Source: Magnolia sinica (Eukaryota > Streptophyta > Magnoliopsida > Magnoliales > Magnoliaceae). Taken from it: a stretch of 64,000 nt of DNA. Under the pieces are notes generated by a model. It searched no databases and was not told the DNA's origin. It worked only from the letters and a program-made list of their open reading frames with translations. The translations under genes were made by a program, and so were the position numbers. Positions 46,915-57,966 of this stretch are shown here, piece after piece. Location of the stretch: positions 28,785,001 through 28,849,000 of the forward strand of contig NC_080578.1 in NCBI RefSeq assembly GCF_029962835.1, written 5' to 3'. Positions within the stretch are counted from its first letter, which is position 1, and every line of letters begins with the position of its first letter.

Positions 46915-49621
46915 CTTCACTATCTCTCCTCCCACTCTCTCTTTCTTCTTCTTATGTGGAGAGGTCCAGCAGTGAATCTGGATAGACTAAACCCAACTCG
47001 ACTCGACTGGACTCGGTTCCAGCCGAGTCAACTCACCACCAACTTGGTACAATCTCCACTTTCTTCTTTCTCTCTTTCTACCTCCTCTGCACTCTTCCAC
47101 ATCATCATTTCTTCGGCTAGAACTCCATGAATGCCCAGACCAGACCCAACTCAAGCCAAGACTCAACGTGACTCGAGTGGGGCGTGATGTTGTAACGTGA
47201 GCAACTACTGGGTGCGGCAACAGCATCCCACTCTACTCTCTCTCCTCTCTTCTATTTCTTTCCTTTCTTTCATGTTTCTCCTCCATTCTTTTTCTTTCTT
47301 ATTTGGTGTGCTCCGCAAGGTCCGGACCAGGCCAGACGTGATGTGGCCCAGCTGCACTCGACTTATCACTCGGCGGAGAAGAAGGCCTCCAATAATGGTA
47401 GCTTCGACCTGTTTGCTTCTTCCTCTAATCCAGACCTTAGGGATGGTCCATTTGGTCCCCTGAAAGCTTGTAAATAAGATTCATTGAAGCTTAGTGGAGG
47501 ATAGACCGGTGGGTTCGGCAGCTGAAGATGGCTGCCGCACTCGAGCATGGCCACAAGTATAGGAGAGGCTACTGTTGCTCGATGCTTCACGCTCCTCTTT
47601 ATATAAAAACCTTGTTTTCCCCCGACCATCGGATGGAGAATGGGTGGTCCAGATTGCATTAGCTTGAAGCTGTTTCCAGATACAGCTCCTAGGACCGAAA
47701 CCGGCCACGGTTTTGGTTTCTTTGTGGGCGGAAACCCTCTCCCACATGGAGAGTTATGATTGGAGGAGAGATCCTCACATGGATCACTCACCTGGCAGCA
47801 ACAAGAGAAACATAAAGTTTCTATTTTTAGAAGTTTTGTGTTTGTAGGGCCTATTTGTGTTAAGAAGCATGTGCATGAACACGTGTTTCCACATGTGGGA
47901 GAGGTTGGGTTTTGGTCGTACCTGAGGGCTCTACAAGATGGACGGCTTGGATCATCGTGGTGGTGCTTGATGGTGGGCCATAGATCAACGCACGGACGGC
48001 ATTTTTCTTTTCAAGTGAGTTGCTGGCAGGAAGAAAAAGAAGAGAGAAATCTCTCTTTTTAAGGAATGTGTGGTTCAAGCTGGTTTGATCGCTTCCACCG
48101 GTCTGGTGCATAGCAGCTATACACCTGCTGTGTACATGCAGGCCAAGGTTGGGGTCCACAATGGTGTTTGTGGGGAAATTCACTCCATCCATTAGGTTCT
48201 AAGGGTCCAGTTAGGGCCTTAGACCAAAGATGGGGTGATCTAAGGTTCGGGTGGGCCATACGAGTCGATTCCTAGCTCTAACGGTAGATTCTCATCGATC
48301 TGATGGTTAGATTGTTATGAAATTGAACATTAACAGCTAAAATAGTCCTCAAAATTTATCACATGTTGTAGGGACATGGGGGTGGAAACTACTGTAACTT
48401 CAGCGTGCGGACGAATGTTTCTCCATGTTACTGTTTAAAATAGGTGGGGTCCATTTGTGGTTGCCTTCTAGAAAATCTACTCCCTTCACCACCTTTGTCA
48501 TAATGTATTGGCACATGGGTCAAAGTACGAATCAGAGCTGAGTCCTAGGTGCGCCACACCTTCAATAAGTGTGTGAATTACTCACACCGTTGAAACCTCT
48601 ATGAGAATTTGTTAGTCCATGTGAATTAATTCATTTTGTGTGGAGTGAATTATACTATTTTTAGTCTCACGATCCACTCTATTCATTGCGTCGAACACAC
48701 TATGCTAGGATAAGGGTCTGAAAATAGAACAGATCCATTGATCGGGTGGGCCGCATGGTATGTTTTAACTTCAATGGTGGCATGTAATGATATTGAATAT
48801 TTACAATCTTACCATCCATTTCTCAACCAGCTTCCGATGTCCATTAAGTCAGAGTGCACCGCTCGAATTTCTTAAAATTTGGTGGGCATTCTTCATTTTT
48901 TGTGTTCTTTCCATTGGTCCAGTTTGGGCCCCGATCTTCCAAGGATGTCCAAGATGCTCCTTTAGTGGCTTACACACTTCGTAATTCAAAATAACATTTA
49001 TACACCTCCGATTGATAGGTTACCATGTAGTTTGGACTTAAACCTGAAGATCTTCATAATGACCGATTCATCCTGATATTCGGATGGCCCATTTCGCGGA
49101 TCCAAACCTGATGGATGGTCATGTGACTTGTTAAAAATAAGGAAGCTTTATGGTTAGCATTTTAATCATGTATATGGGTGGATGTATGGTCAGTTTTGTG
49201 AATGGGTGAACACAAAGTGGGTTTCCGGAGTGATTAGGGGTATAGGTTGATTGCATTTTTGTAATTATTGTTGATCTATGAGTTTTGTGAAATCTAATGG
49301 CTCCACATAGTTATATGAACATTTTTAAGCAATTCTTACAAAAGAACATATATCTAAATCATTATGGATAGGGATTTTATTTGTCGTTTCGTTCAAGGGA
49401 AATTACTTACGTCAAATCGCATAACGAATGGCCTTGTATTGAAATTCAAGGGTCAGATGACTTAATATATCAATGGAGATTATACTAGATGGCCGAGATG
49501 CATAGATTGTGGGTCACTATATGATGATGTGTAAGGTAAGTCACGTGTGTTTCCACACACGTGTAAATAGATTTAGACTTCCACTGTAACACCCTTGTAC
49601 TAAAAGGTACGAGGCATTATA

Positions 49622-50548
49622 GGATCCCTCTGGACGTGGCTTATTCCTCACAAATCGTTTTAGTCTGTGAAGGTATCTGAACACAAAACCATATGTTAAA
49701 AAACATGAATATATGTAGTTTATGGAATGAATAAAAATTTTAATAAGTTCTACCACCTTTCGATTGGATACATCCAACAATATTGTACTGGGCCTGCAAG
49801 ATTCACCTCGTGCGGTAAGTGAATCGCTAGGTGTACCATGACATCAAAAAATGTAGGGGGAAATATTCTTTCAATTTTGTAAAAGGATTACAACAATGTC
49901 CCTCTCCAATCATTTAATAACCTCTACATTTAACAATTTCGAACACAAATCCTTAAAGAATATCCCTAACTCAATCAACGCCACACTGATATCCTTGCTT
50001 AGGAATCCATGAATCGCAACCGGTAGTAGACGTTGTAGAAGGATGTGACAATCATGACTTTTCATTCCTGATACCTTATAGTTTGTAATGTTTACGCACC
50101 GAGAGATATTTGATGCATACCCATTAGAAAACTTTACCGATCTCAACCATTCACATAAATACTTTTTCTTTAGTTTTATCAATGTGTAGCATGCTGCTGG
50201 TATAATATATGAATTTTCATGTGGTTGCAAGTGCAATTCCTTAAACCCATCGCTTGTAGATTCAATCGAGCTTTGAAACTGTCTTTTATTTTCTTCTCTA
50301 TGTTCATCAATGTTTAGAAGACATTGCAACATATATTCTTCTCAATATGCATGACATCCAAGTTGTATCGCAAGTTCAGATCACTCCAATAGAGCAACTC
50401 AAAAAAATGCTCTTCTTCCTCCAGTTATACTCTAATACTATAAATTTCCTCTTCTTTAAATGCGGTGCCTTACCAAATCTAACTTCTCCAATGTTACTCA
50501 GTTGTTGTATTACATCTTCTCCAGATACCTCTTTCAGTGGTGGCCTAT
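49622..50548 (-). pseudogene. CACTA-1 TNP2 transposase, middle part
   Basis: On the - strand, from the CACTA-2 junction: RPPLKEVSGEDVIQQLSNIG, NWRKKSIFFELLYWSDL, and (L)RYNLDVMHIEKNICCNV, the transposase_21 signature (normally LRHNLDVMHIEKNVC). Then MLQCLLNIDEH, KVSGMKSHDCHILLQRLLPV, and ALIELGIFFKDLCSK, the DUF4218 signature. Next are VMVHLAIHLPHEVNLAGPVQ and MYPI, a short intron ending in ttcag, then YLHRLKRFVRNKPRPEGS. The order matches plant TNP2. A few stops and one frame change. Confidence 0.85.
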
Positions 50549-51040
50549 CACTACCAGAAAACAGGGAAAAGGCTACGGATAAAAACCGTAGCTAAAAGTC
50601 TACGGCTACGGTTAAAATCCGTAGCACGACCGTAGCCATTGGTGCCGTAGCCATAGGTCTAAAAGCTATGGCTACGGCTATAAACCGTAGCTATATAGAT
50701 AATAGATACAGATTAAAGCCGTAGCCGTTGCTTCTATAGTGGTCAAGGATTTACGACTACGGCTTATATCTGTAGCCAAAAGTTGGGCAACAACCGTAGC
50801 AATAGGCTGAAATTAGCAACAGCTACAGTTTTCAGATACAATGCTACGGTTAATAGCCGTAGCTAATGAATGTATAGATACGGATTAAATCCGTAGCAAT
50901 ATTATTCGTAGTTTAAAATTACATACAGCTACGGAGTTTATCTGTAGCGAAAAGTAGAATGAGAACCGTAGCAAAAAGCTAATTTTAGCAAGAGCTACGG
51001 TTTCAACAAAGGGCTACGGTGGATAGCCGTAGCTAATGCT
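50549..51040. repeat. CACTA-2 subterminal repeats
   Basis: At least ten copies of a palindromic pair (a/g)gctacgg and ccgtagc(t/c), often as ggctacggataaaaaccgtag-like inverted pairs, different in sequence from those of CACTA-1. They define a separate CACTA family. 51040-51198 is AT-rich and non-coding. Confidence 0.75.
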
Positions 51041-51198
51041 TGTTGTTAATAGAAAATTTAATTAGTAATGGCAACTCTTACCATTGTAGTACACCCTGAT
51101 AAATCATTCATTCATTCAATCAAACACAATCATTCATTTTCATTCACAAAAGTACAATGCCAACATAATAATAGTTATATGTCTATTTAAAGTTCTCA

Positions 51199-51744
51199 TT
51201 AACAACAAGATCCAATCGGCATCGATAGTAAATACTCATAATCACTTGCTCTTACAACTATTCCCACCTCCGGTGTCTCTTCATTTTCTTCTGTTTCCAT
51301 TGCCTCGCTGGTATCAATGCCTTTGGTTTTAAGGAACGGTGTGAAACCCTTCTGCTGCAACTCGAGGACCAGATCTGCTCTCTTCCTGTTACTTACAATA
51401 ATCTCTCCTTCTACCACCCCAATGATGAATCTGACTTTGTTAGACAATCTCAACAGCTTTATTTCAAGACTATCCAACATTACTTTCTGCATGAAAGTAG
51501 CAAGTCAATACTACCATCTTCTCAATTACCAAAAAGAAAAAATGGGGGGCCTAAATCAAAGCTCACCTTTCTCTTTATATAGAACTCAAGTCTTAAATGA
51601 AAGAATTCTTCAAGAACTGCAAGAAAATAAGGCACGGTGATGAGAAAGCATATATAGATTTAAGAAATTCATAGCAAGTACATAGAATAAGCAAGCTTAC
51701 TTTGTTCGGGACTGTCATATTTCTTGATGACACCCCTCACGTCG
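51199..51744 (-). pseudogene. Captured DNA topoisomerase II fragment, three exons
   Basis: Exon pieces on the - strand: 51744-51701 (FDVRGVIKKYDSPEQ, GT donor), 51616-51567 (LEEFFHLRLEFYIKRK, flanked by ttgcag and gtgagc) and 51486-51199 (after atgcag). The last reads LLRLSNKVRFIIGVVEGEI, NRKRADLVLELQQKGFTPF, an acidic linker, and ASDYEYLLSMPIG, then two Cys and a stop. These are consecutive parts of the C-terminal catalytic core of plant TOP2. Introns are kept, so capture was from genomic DNA. The protein is cut where TLTLEKVQEL would follow. Non-functional alone. Confidence 0.8.
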
Positions 51745-51852
51745 AATGAGCATATCAATGATCTTACCGAGACTGAACATGATGAGCATATCAATGATCT
51801 TACCGAGACTGAACATGATGAGCATATCAATGATCTTACCGAGACCGAACAT
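51745..51852. repeat. 36-bp tandem triplication at the PIN/TOP2 junction
   Basis: Units 51745-51780, 51781-51816 and 51817-51852, nearly identical (gatgagcatatcaatgatct + taccgagactgaacat). On the - strand each holds GTCTCGGTAAGATC, so the splice donor that ends the PIN exon is present three times. Confidence 0.9.
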
Positions 51853-51925
51853 GGCCATCCCAAGACCTGCATTCGACAAGATTGTGACAAAATTTTTCAT
51901 GATTTGAGGCTTCTTAACACCCCAT
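51840..51925 (-). pseudogene. Captured PIN auxin-efflux-carrier exon
   Basis: The 86-bp exon is flanked by ttaccatag and GTAAG. It reads WGVKKPQIMKNFVTILSNAG and continues GLGMAMFGLG. PIN proteins carry W.V..P.I...SISILS(D/N)AGLGMAMFSLG immediately before an intron, at the same residue as here. PINs export auxin across the plasma membrane; this is one helix's worth and cannot work. It is fused upstream of the TOP2 piece on the same strand. Confidence 0.75.
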
Positions 51926-52647
51926 CTATGGTAAGAAAGATGTTAGAAGAAAATCAGATTCACATGGAAAGAGCAACACATCTAAAATTCAAATCTCTAT
52001 CTGAAAAAAAGAAAACTATAATTCCAAATACCCACTTTCAGTTCATGAAGAAAGACTAAAGATCACATTGAAATCCATTGCTCTCCCCGAGGACCTGAAA
52101 TTCCAAACTCCCAACCTCAAATTCAAGAAAAAAAGAACAAAAGAACAAAGATAAATTCAAATATCTCTCTGAAAATCTATAAAACCCTTCACCAACTGTT
52201 CTATACAACAGCAACTATTCAACTAAACCCTTCATACCCCAACAACTGTTCCACGCACTTCAAAAATCTGTTACCATTGTTCTATACAACAACAACATTA
52301 AGATATATTTAAACAACAACGGTGAGTGAAGGGCCAGTGAATAATCATACATTTTGACCTGTGTTTGGACAGAGATGCTAAAAAAGATTATTTTCTGTTG
52401 ATCTGAAGAGGCTAGTGAATAATCAGATATGATGCATCATGTGTTCATGAATCTGTAGCTCCACCATTTTGCAATCTTGGATTAGCATGCATAGATGATG
52501 CCTGCAACCTTCTCAATTCCTAAGAAAGTTGGTGGGAGATGAGCTAGCCAGAATGGGCTTGAAGGACCTGTGAAATATTCATGTGCATAATAGTTCTCTA
52601 TGACGCTATGTATAGGTAATAGAAAAAGAAATTTTGGAAGTAAAAAC
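51926..52647. other. Non-coding spacer in CACTA-2
   Basis: AT-rich sequence with aacaac runs and no recognised exon, apart from a + strand frame that is a shadow of the repeats. Confidence 0.4.
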
Positions 52648-52770
52648 CTTCAAAAGAGTAAAACTTGTCTCTAGATAAAGATTCATGATAGAGCTGGAAT
52701 GTTGGAAAGGATTGGTAGATGCATCATTTGTTGCTGCAGAAGGTATTTCTTTTAAGAACTTGAGGCAATC
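52648..52770 (-). pseudogene. Exon-like fragment, unidentified
   Basis: 123 bp, exactly 41 open codons, between a ttttcccag acceptor and GAAG|GTTTTT donor. Reads DCLKFLKEIPSAATNDASTN and continues to LYLETSFTLLK. I do not recognise the parent gene. Confidence 0.35.
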
Positions 52771-52959
52771 CTGGGAAAAAAAAGAAAGACGTCCATGAGT
52801 GGACTCTAAACATTTTCATGTTCAAGAAGCTTTAAGAGAAAAAAATGCAGCATATATTGAGGACAAGTTCATTCATACAATGGCAATGAAATAAAGCATG
52901 TGAATCACCTTGAAAAAGTATCCTTATATATGCTCAGATTTTTGTTCAGCCATTGCTCC

Positions 52960-53240
52960 AGATTTATGTGTTCCACACCACATGAAACAGATAAAATGTT
53001 CTACGGTTGAAAATTTCTTGGGGGGCACAAAAGTTTTGAATCAAGCTTATATTTTTGTTTAAATGGACCACACCACATGAAACAGATAAAATGTACTACG
53101 GTTGAAAATTTCTTAGGGGGCACAGAAGTTTTGGATCAAGCTTATATTCTTGTTTTCCATTCATCCATGTCTGTATGATCTTATGAACAGGTTGGATGAC
53201 AAATAAACATCACCGTGGGGTCTAGCAATCCAATTTCCTT
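52960..53240. mobile_element. Two partial MITE copies
   Basis: The phrase ccacaccacatgaaacagat with aaaatgt(t/a)ctacggttgaaa occurs twice (52973, 53069), followed by gatcaagcttatatt and the gtctgtatgatcttatgaac text of the GTGGGCCC MITE family. Decayed, ends unclear. 53250-54010 after it is non-coding. Confidence 0.55.
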
Positions 53241-54015
53241 AAAATGTCATGTCCACATTCAATTGGAAAAGTCAAACTGCATGTGCAAGATTTTCCAGAG
53301 GTGAACTTTGGGAACAAATTCATGATGGTGCGACCAGTGAATGGTCAGGTCACAGAAATGTGAAGGCCAACGGCACCATTGCTAGCAAAACCAAAAACAC
53401 CTTTTTGTTCGGCCAAACATCATCTCTATCCTTGTAAATTCATCAGAAATTGGGTCAAGTAAAAAGAATTGATGTATTTTTTAAACAGTTAAGATTTATC
53501 CTTCAAACTTCATCAGGTTTGAGAAATCAAGTTCTATTTTCAACTATTCTCATCCGAGGAAAACATCAAGATTCATGCATTCCGTGTGAAAGCTGACTCC
53601 AAATGGCTGGGACAAGGCTACTACTATGATGACAACATGCCTTTACAGTGTATCCTTCTCTTCTGATCGATAAGCTAAAGCAGAAACATTTCAATGCAAT
53701 ATCACAATGTCGCAGAGTCAGATCCATTTATCTGCTGCTACTGGGGCCAACTAAGAGTCCGCACTAAGACAGTGACAAGAAAGGAATGCTAATAATAGTT
53801 CATTTATGACCAGAAGACGCTTGTTTTTTGTCCAGTTATGATAGAATTTCATTGTTAGGAAATGAATGAATGACCAGCCAAGTTTTCAAAGAAATCAAAG
53901 TTAGATTATGCTGCATTTGGACTAAAATACCCAAGAAAAATTTATCAACAGATAGCTAATCCCATGATATACTACATAAGAAAAGCGTTCAAGAAACGAG
54001 GGAATGGAGACTTAC

Positions 54016-54326
54016 TGCAATACATCGACAACACGACCACGGTCCATTAAGAACTCCCGTAGCTGCAACAGAGCATCAAGACGATCAGACAATGCTATGA
54101 ATTATATTAGTCTTTGTTGCTCGTAGCTGTCACCTTTATCATTACCTTCGCATTCTCCTCTGCTTCCTGCTGAAGTTTCTTTGACTCTTGGACCACCCTT
54201 TCCATGATGAGTTCTTATTCAACAAAAGAAAAAAGAAAAAGATTCCTCCTTTTCACGCTTCTCCTGTTCAGCCGCTACCCTTTCTGCCTCTGCAGCAGCC
54301 AGTTGGGCTTGGAGATCTCGGCACAT
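54016..54326 (-). pseudogene. Captured coiled-coil protein fragment (CUE-domain-protein-like)
   Basis: Exon 54326-54146 (after ataccag) reads MCRDLQAQLAAAEAERVAAE and EQEKREKEE. A T-rich insertion with stops follows, then ELIMERVVQESKKLQQEAEE, NAK and a GT donor. Exon 54062-54016 (after ttgcag) reads LREFLMDRGRVVDVLQ with a GTAAG donor. The EENxKLREFLMDRGxxVDxLQ wording is one I associate with plant CUE-domain (ubiquitin-system) proteins; the family name is from memory. The insertion destroys the frame. Confidence 0.5.
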
Positions 54327-54500
54327 CTGGTATAAAATGCAAGATAAGGTTAGAGAAGAGGTGAGGTCTGAAAATATTAATATCTTTCTATCAAAACAGT
54401 GGGTGGCATTTGAAACAATTGATACTATCAAACATAATAATTGCTAAAATTAAATATATTATTTAAAACATTTGGCTGAAAGCATTTGGCTGAAAACCAA

Positions 54501-54600
54501 GCCATCATTAGTGACAGATTCGTTTTGCTGCAAATATATATAAGCCATCATTAGTGACAAGTTCTCAATCAGGTAGCTACACATTCCATAGAATTTCAAG
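54501..54600. repeat. 100-bp direct repeat, copy 1
   Basis: Identical by eye to 63207-63306. It also contains an internal double gccatcattagtgaca. Confidence 0.9.
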
Positions 54601-55264
54601 TTTAAAGGCTATGACAGATTACAAACACTGATGAAGAGATTGGTGCCATGTCTTTTTCTTTTCTTTTCTTTTTTGTTTTTTGCCATTTTTGGTTTCATGA
54701 AAAACAGAACCCAGATTCAGATAGCAATGAACTGAACACAACATTATTCATGCAGTGCTCATACCAGGATCATGATATGATGATACCAATGCCAATCACT
54801 ATTCAAATTCACTGTTCAAGCTAGATTAATGTTCAAATTCACTGTGCAAAACCTCAGAATTTGATGGCGTGTTTGCAAGGTCCGTGTCAAAGAATTCGAT
54901 GACAGGCATGCATCCATTTTAAACCAATGCTTTGGAAATAAATAACCTACAATAGGTGGTTGTTTGAATAATTCAAACTAGGAGGAATTTACCAAGGCCT
55001 CTAATTGAATGCACAAATAACCTCCCTAACTGCTGCTACTGCTGCTGCCACCATCAAAGTCCCAAACAAGAACAGCTTGCATATCAGTGAGCTTCACATC
55101 AAGTCATCATAATTTGGAAACATTGAAACTGTTTAAATCAAATTCATTCATGGTTGAAAAGAGACGTCTACTTCTCACAAACTTTCCTAGGAGCCTTCTG
55201 TATGTATATCACAAACCTGACCTTTGGAGAGCATGTGGAGGCATGGACAGCTTATAGAGCACCA
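54601..55264. other. Non-coding spacer in CACTA-2
   Basis: T-rich run (54650-54680) and a duplicated attcaaattcactg(t)tcaa word near 54800-54850. No exon recognised. Confidence 0.4.
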
Positions 55265-55568
55265 TCACTTTTCACCCTTGCTTGGTGGCTTATCTTCATC
55301 TTTCTTTTGCTCTGTTTGACCTTGGAGAGATGCCAACAAATCCTTAACTGAAGGATCATTAGGGTTAACTCCAGGAAGCGAAGCAAGAATAGATGACAAG
55401 AAAGATTGGTCTCCAAGCACCTTGCTCATGTCATTCTCGCTCTGACATATCTGTATCTCCCACAAACACATCACCAGATTGACTAGATATAGGATCATCC
55501 ATTGACATTGCTAGGGCTTGCTCAAGCAAGGCAGTCTCATCCTCTGTGAGATCAGCTCTTTTAACACC
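55265..55568 (-). pseudogene. Captured 26S proteasome subunit RPN10, C-terminal exon
   Basis: After a ttggcag acceptor the - strand reads GVKRADLTEDETALLEQALA then MSMDD and GDVFVGDTDMSE, the first ubiquitin-interacting-motif region. A frame change follows, then NDMSKVLGDQSFLSSILASL, PGVNPNDPSVKDLLASLQ and a Lys/Glu/Asp tail with its natural stop. RPN10 is the proteasome's ubiquitin receptor. The stretch between TDMSE and NDMSK, which holds the second UIM in the real protein, is missing; the short direct repeat gacatgagc/gatatgtcag may have mediated the deletion. Confidence 0.8.
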
Positions 55569-56233
55569 CTGCCAATACAATTCATATAAGAATTCAATCG
55601 ATTTCTATGTTAAGAAAACAAAAAAAAATCCTGACAGATGGCTCACAGCTGATCTCTACTGCCGCCTGGAGCATGCAAAAAGAAAAAAGAAAAAGAAGAT
55701 GAATACGCTAAATGGGTAGTAGTCAAAATTGTCATTTCGTTTCATTTAGGTGGGAAGCAGGCCCTTAATTTCAATCAAATTCAAAAAAGCATTCACTTTG
55801 ACAAAAAACCAGTAACAAGCACGCTGCTAGAGGGGAAAAGGCCGAAACTGCAAATTCAGATGATTTTGAGTCTGAATTAAAATACATGATATGCAATGCC
55901 AACCTCATTCAAATTAGAATAATGATACCTGATTCAAGATTGTTTTTTTCCATTTTTCTTTGTTTCCTTTAGTTCAATTCAACTGAGCATGCCTTGCATC
56001 CAAACACGCCTTACGTTTAATATAACAACCCATCACCTAAGACGAGAACCCATACTCCCAACAATGACCCCCTTACAACATTTAATAATTTAATTGGCAA
56101 TGGACGCCCATTTAGACTGATGTCAACTGAACATCCAAGATACAATGAACCACCATTTTCATCACTCGACTCAAAAACATGAAGGACAATGTGTTGTGAT
56201 ACTGGGTCTAGCAAAAATAGATTAAGCTACTAC

Positions 56234-56400
56234 CTGTTCAGCTTGAGGAGCTACAGGTAGTGAGTTGGCAATCATACCCATTTTCTCTTCAAATAGCTGC
56301 TCAATTTCTTCACTCTGCCCTGCTTTCCCAAAAGCATCCAATACAGACTCGTGGAGTGCTTTCCCAAAAGCATCCAAAGAATTATGACTTGCAAATAACA
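56234..56400 (-). pseudogene. Exon-like fragment, unidentified, with internal duplication
   Basis: Reads LHESVLDAFGKAGQSEEIEQ, LFEEKMGMIANSLPVAPQ and AEQ before a GTAGTA donor. A 20-odd-bp block encoding (S/V)LDAFGKA is duplicated in frame. The parent gene is not recognised; pentatricopeptide-like wording (AFGKAG) is suggestive only. 56400-57240 beyond it is non-coding. Confidence 0.35.
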
Positions 56401-57044
56401 ATGCTTTTGGATTTTAGAGTGTGACTGTCCCATTGTACTGTTTTTACGAATAGCAAATTTTTAACAAAATGGGACTTTTCATGTTAGAGTGAACTAATCC
56501 CATCATGGTTTAGGATTCTCAGGACAAGAGCATGGTTATTATGATCACTTGAGGGAAGAGAAGAATGATGAACTTGGTATTTCCTCAGGGAAAGAGAGAA
56601 CTCAGACATGGGGTTGCAACAGATCATCCCATTGCTCCTGATACTGTTCATAGATACCCAAACTGTGATGGAAACATTCATCAATTTAGTTTCCATTCAT
56701 TGCATGAAGCTCAGTCAGAAAAAAAAGAAGAAAAGATCGCTACCTTAATAACTAAAACCACAAGCTTTGCATACATATCAATAACAGCAAATGAGAGATG
56801 CTGGACTTGTTGTGGCGTTTGTAGGGACAATGAGCTTGGATTAATCATGTTAGTGGCCAAACAATTTGCTACAGAAATTTCCTGAAATTATAGGTAGAAA
56901 GAGAAGGAAAACTCTTAACCACTGTGAGGGTCTGGAGGATTCTCATGGAAACATAATAAAAACCACAGAAAAAGTTTACCATGAGGATTCAGAAAAAGTG
57001 ATCCGTGTGATCATCCCCTTTAAGCAACCCACTTTGTTGTAACT

Positions 57045-57073
57045 GTGAGATATAATGGGTATAAGCTACATCA
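57045..57073. repeat. 29-bp direct repeat, copy 1
   Basis: gtgagatataatgggtataa followed by gctacatca; repeated at 59023-59051. Confidence 0.85.
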
Positions 57074-57250
57074 TACACAGTCAACTAAAGTTCTGCATTT
57101 AGCTTTATAAAAATTTAGACTATATTTAAATTTGAATTTGAATTTGTTTATGGATTCTTTAAATATTTTCACGCTTTTAATTGGATAGTCTTCTGTTTGT
57201 TTAATTCATTTCAAGGTTTTTTGAGACTGATCAGGTTATTTCGAATCTTC

Positions 57251-57961
57251 AACTGAGCAGTTCATCTTTCCTTCCTTTTCCCCTTTCTTTCTACGCCTTT
57301 TGCAAACTGCACTACATGAATTCTACTATTTTATTTATATCTAGTGGGTGATGCATATGCAATCTTCAGGTATGCCTGATCTTTCTGAAGTAATCAAGAC
57401 ACTCAATTTCATGTTTGCAGAGTAGGGACCTTTGTGCTGTAATTTTAATCTTTTTTCCTGTTTTCTTCTTGATAAAATAGTATTTACGGGTTTCAATTGA
57501 AAATAAAATGTAGAAAATTACACATATTCCTCTCTCTCTCTCTCTCTAAAAAAATAAAAAATAAAAGGAAACGATGCATTAGTGGGTTCACGTGTATCAT
57601 GGCACGTTCCATGAACTGATATTCATATCATGTTCCTTTTCAAAAAAAAAAAAAAAAAAAAAAACTTCGTACTATGTTCATATTTCTGGAAAAGATAAAT
57701 AAAAGAAATAGTAAAATATTGAAAAACAACAAAGAACAGATTGCTCTTAACCTGACATCCTAGACCTGTTAAAAACCAAGATCAGATCAGCCTAAACTTG
57801 CATCCTAGATCTGGTTTAAAAAATGAGCTAAGTTGCTGCTCCTAATCAAGCATCCTGAATCTGTTAAAACCAAGTTCAAATTGTTCCTAATCTAGCATAA
57901 TAGATCAGTTAAAAAAAAAAGGCTACAAGGGGAAAAGGAAGGAAAGATGAACTGCTCAGTT
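57251..57961. repeat. 35-bp perfect inverted repeat bounding a 641-bp spacer
   Basis: 57251-57285 (aactgagcagttcatctttc...) is the exact reverse complement of 57927-57961. The right arm ends 5 bp before the ERECTA-like exon. The spacer is AT-rich, with (TC)n at 57530, an A run at 57640-57664 and repeated catcctagatctg-like phrases. It could be a small inverted-repeat element or a repair scar. Confidence 0.85.
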
Positions 57962-57966
57962 TCAAG

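Larger units (their letters stand above)
44238..49621. mobile_element. Solo LTR S2 (5.4 kb), family S, inside CACTA-1 TNP2
   Basis: Starts TGTAACGCCCCGAC, as S1 does, and ends ...GAGGCATTATA, a decayed version of the S1 end. GGAT lies on both sides (44234-44237 and 49622-49625): four matching bases where five are expected, so one base has been lost or changed. Most blocks of S1 are recognisable in the same order. It carries a (TA)n run (44325-44385) missing from the same place in S1, and a (TC)n run (46873-46912). No gag or pol. Confidence 0.8.
41997..50548 (-). mobile_element. CACTA-1: En/Spm-type DNA transposon, 3' half, split twice
   Basis: Left terminus CACTATAGGAAATTCC at 41997, followed by subterminal palindromic repeats (to about 42600). 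Then - strand coding remnants: Transposase_24-like (43950-43100), TNP2-like C-terminal (44237-44006) and, past a solo LTR, the preceding TNP2 part (50548-49622). TNP2 is cut at 50548, where a different CACTA terminus begins, so its N-terminal half must lie beyond CACTA-2 and outside the window. Flanking TAT precedes the terminus (3-bp duplications are usual). The order TNP2 then ORF2 on one strand fits the class. Confidence 0.8.

Noticed and set aside
53249..53437. 62-codon + strand ORF in CACTA-2
   Set aside because: No family resemblance, next to MITE text, and no splice or codon support.
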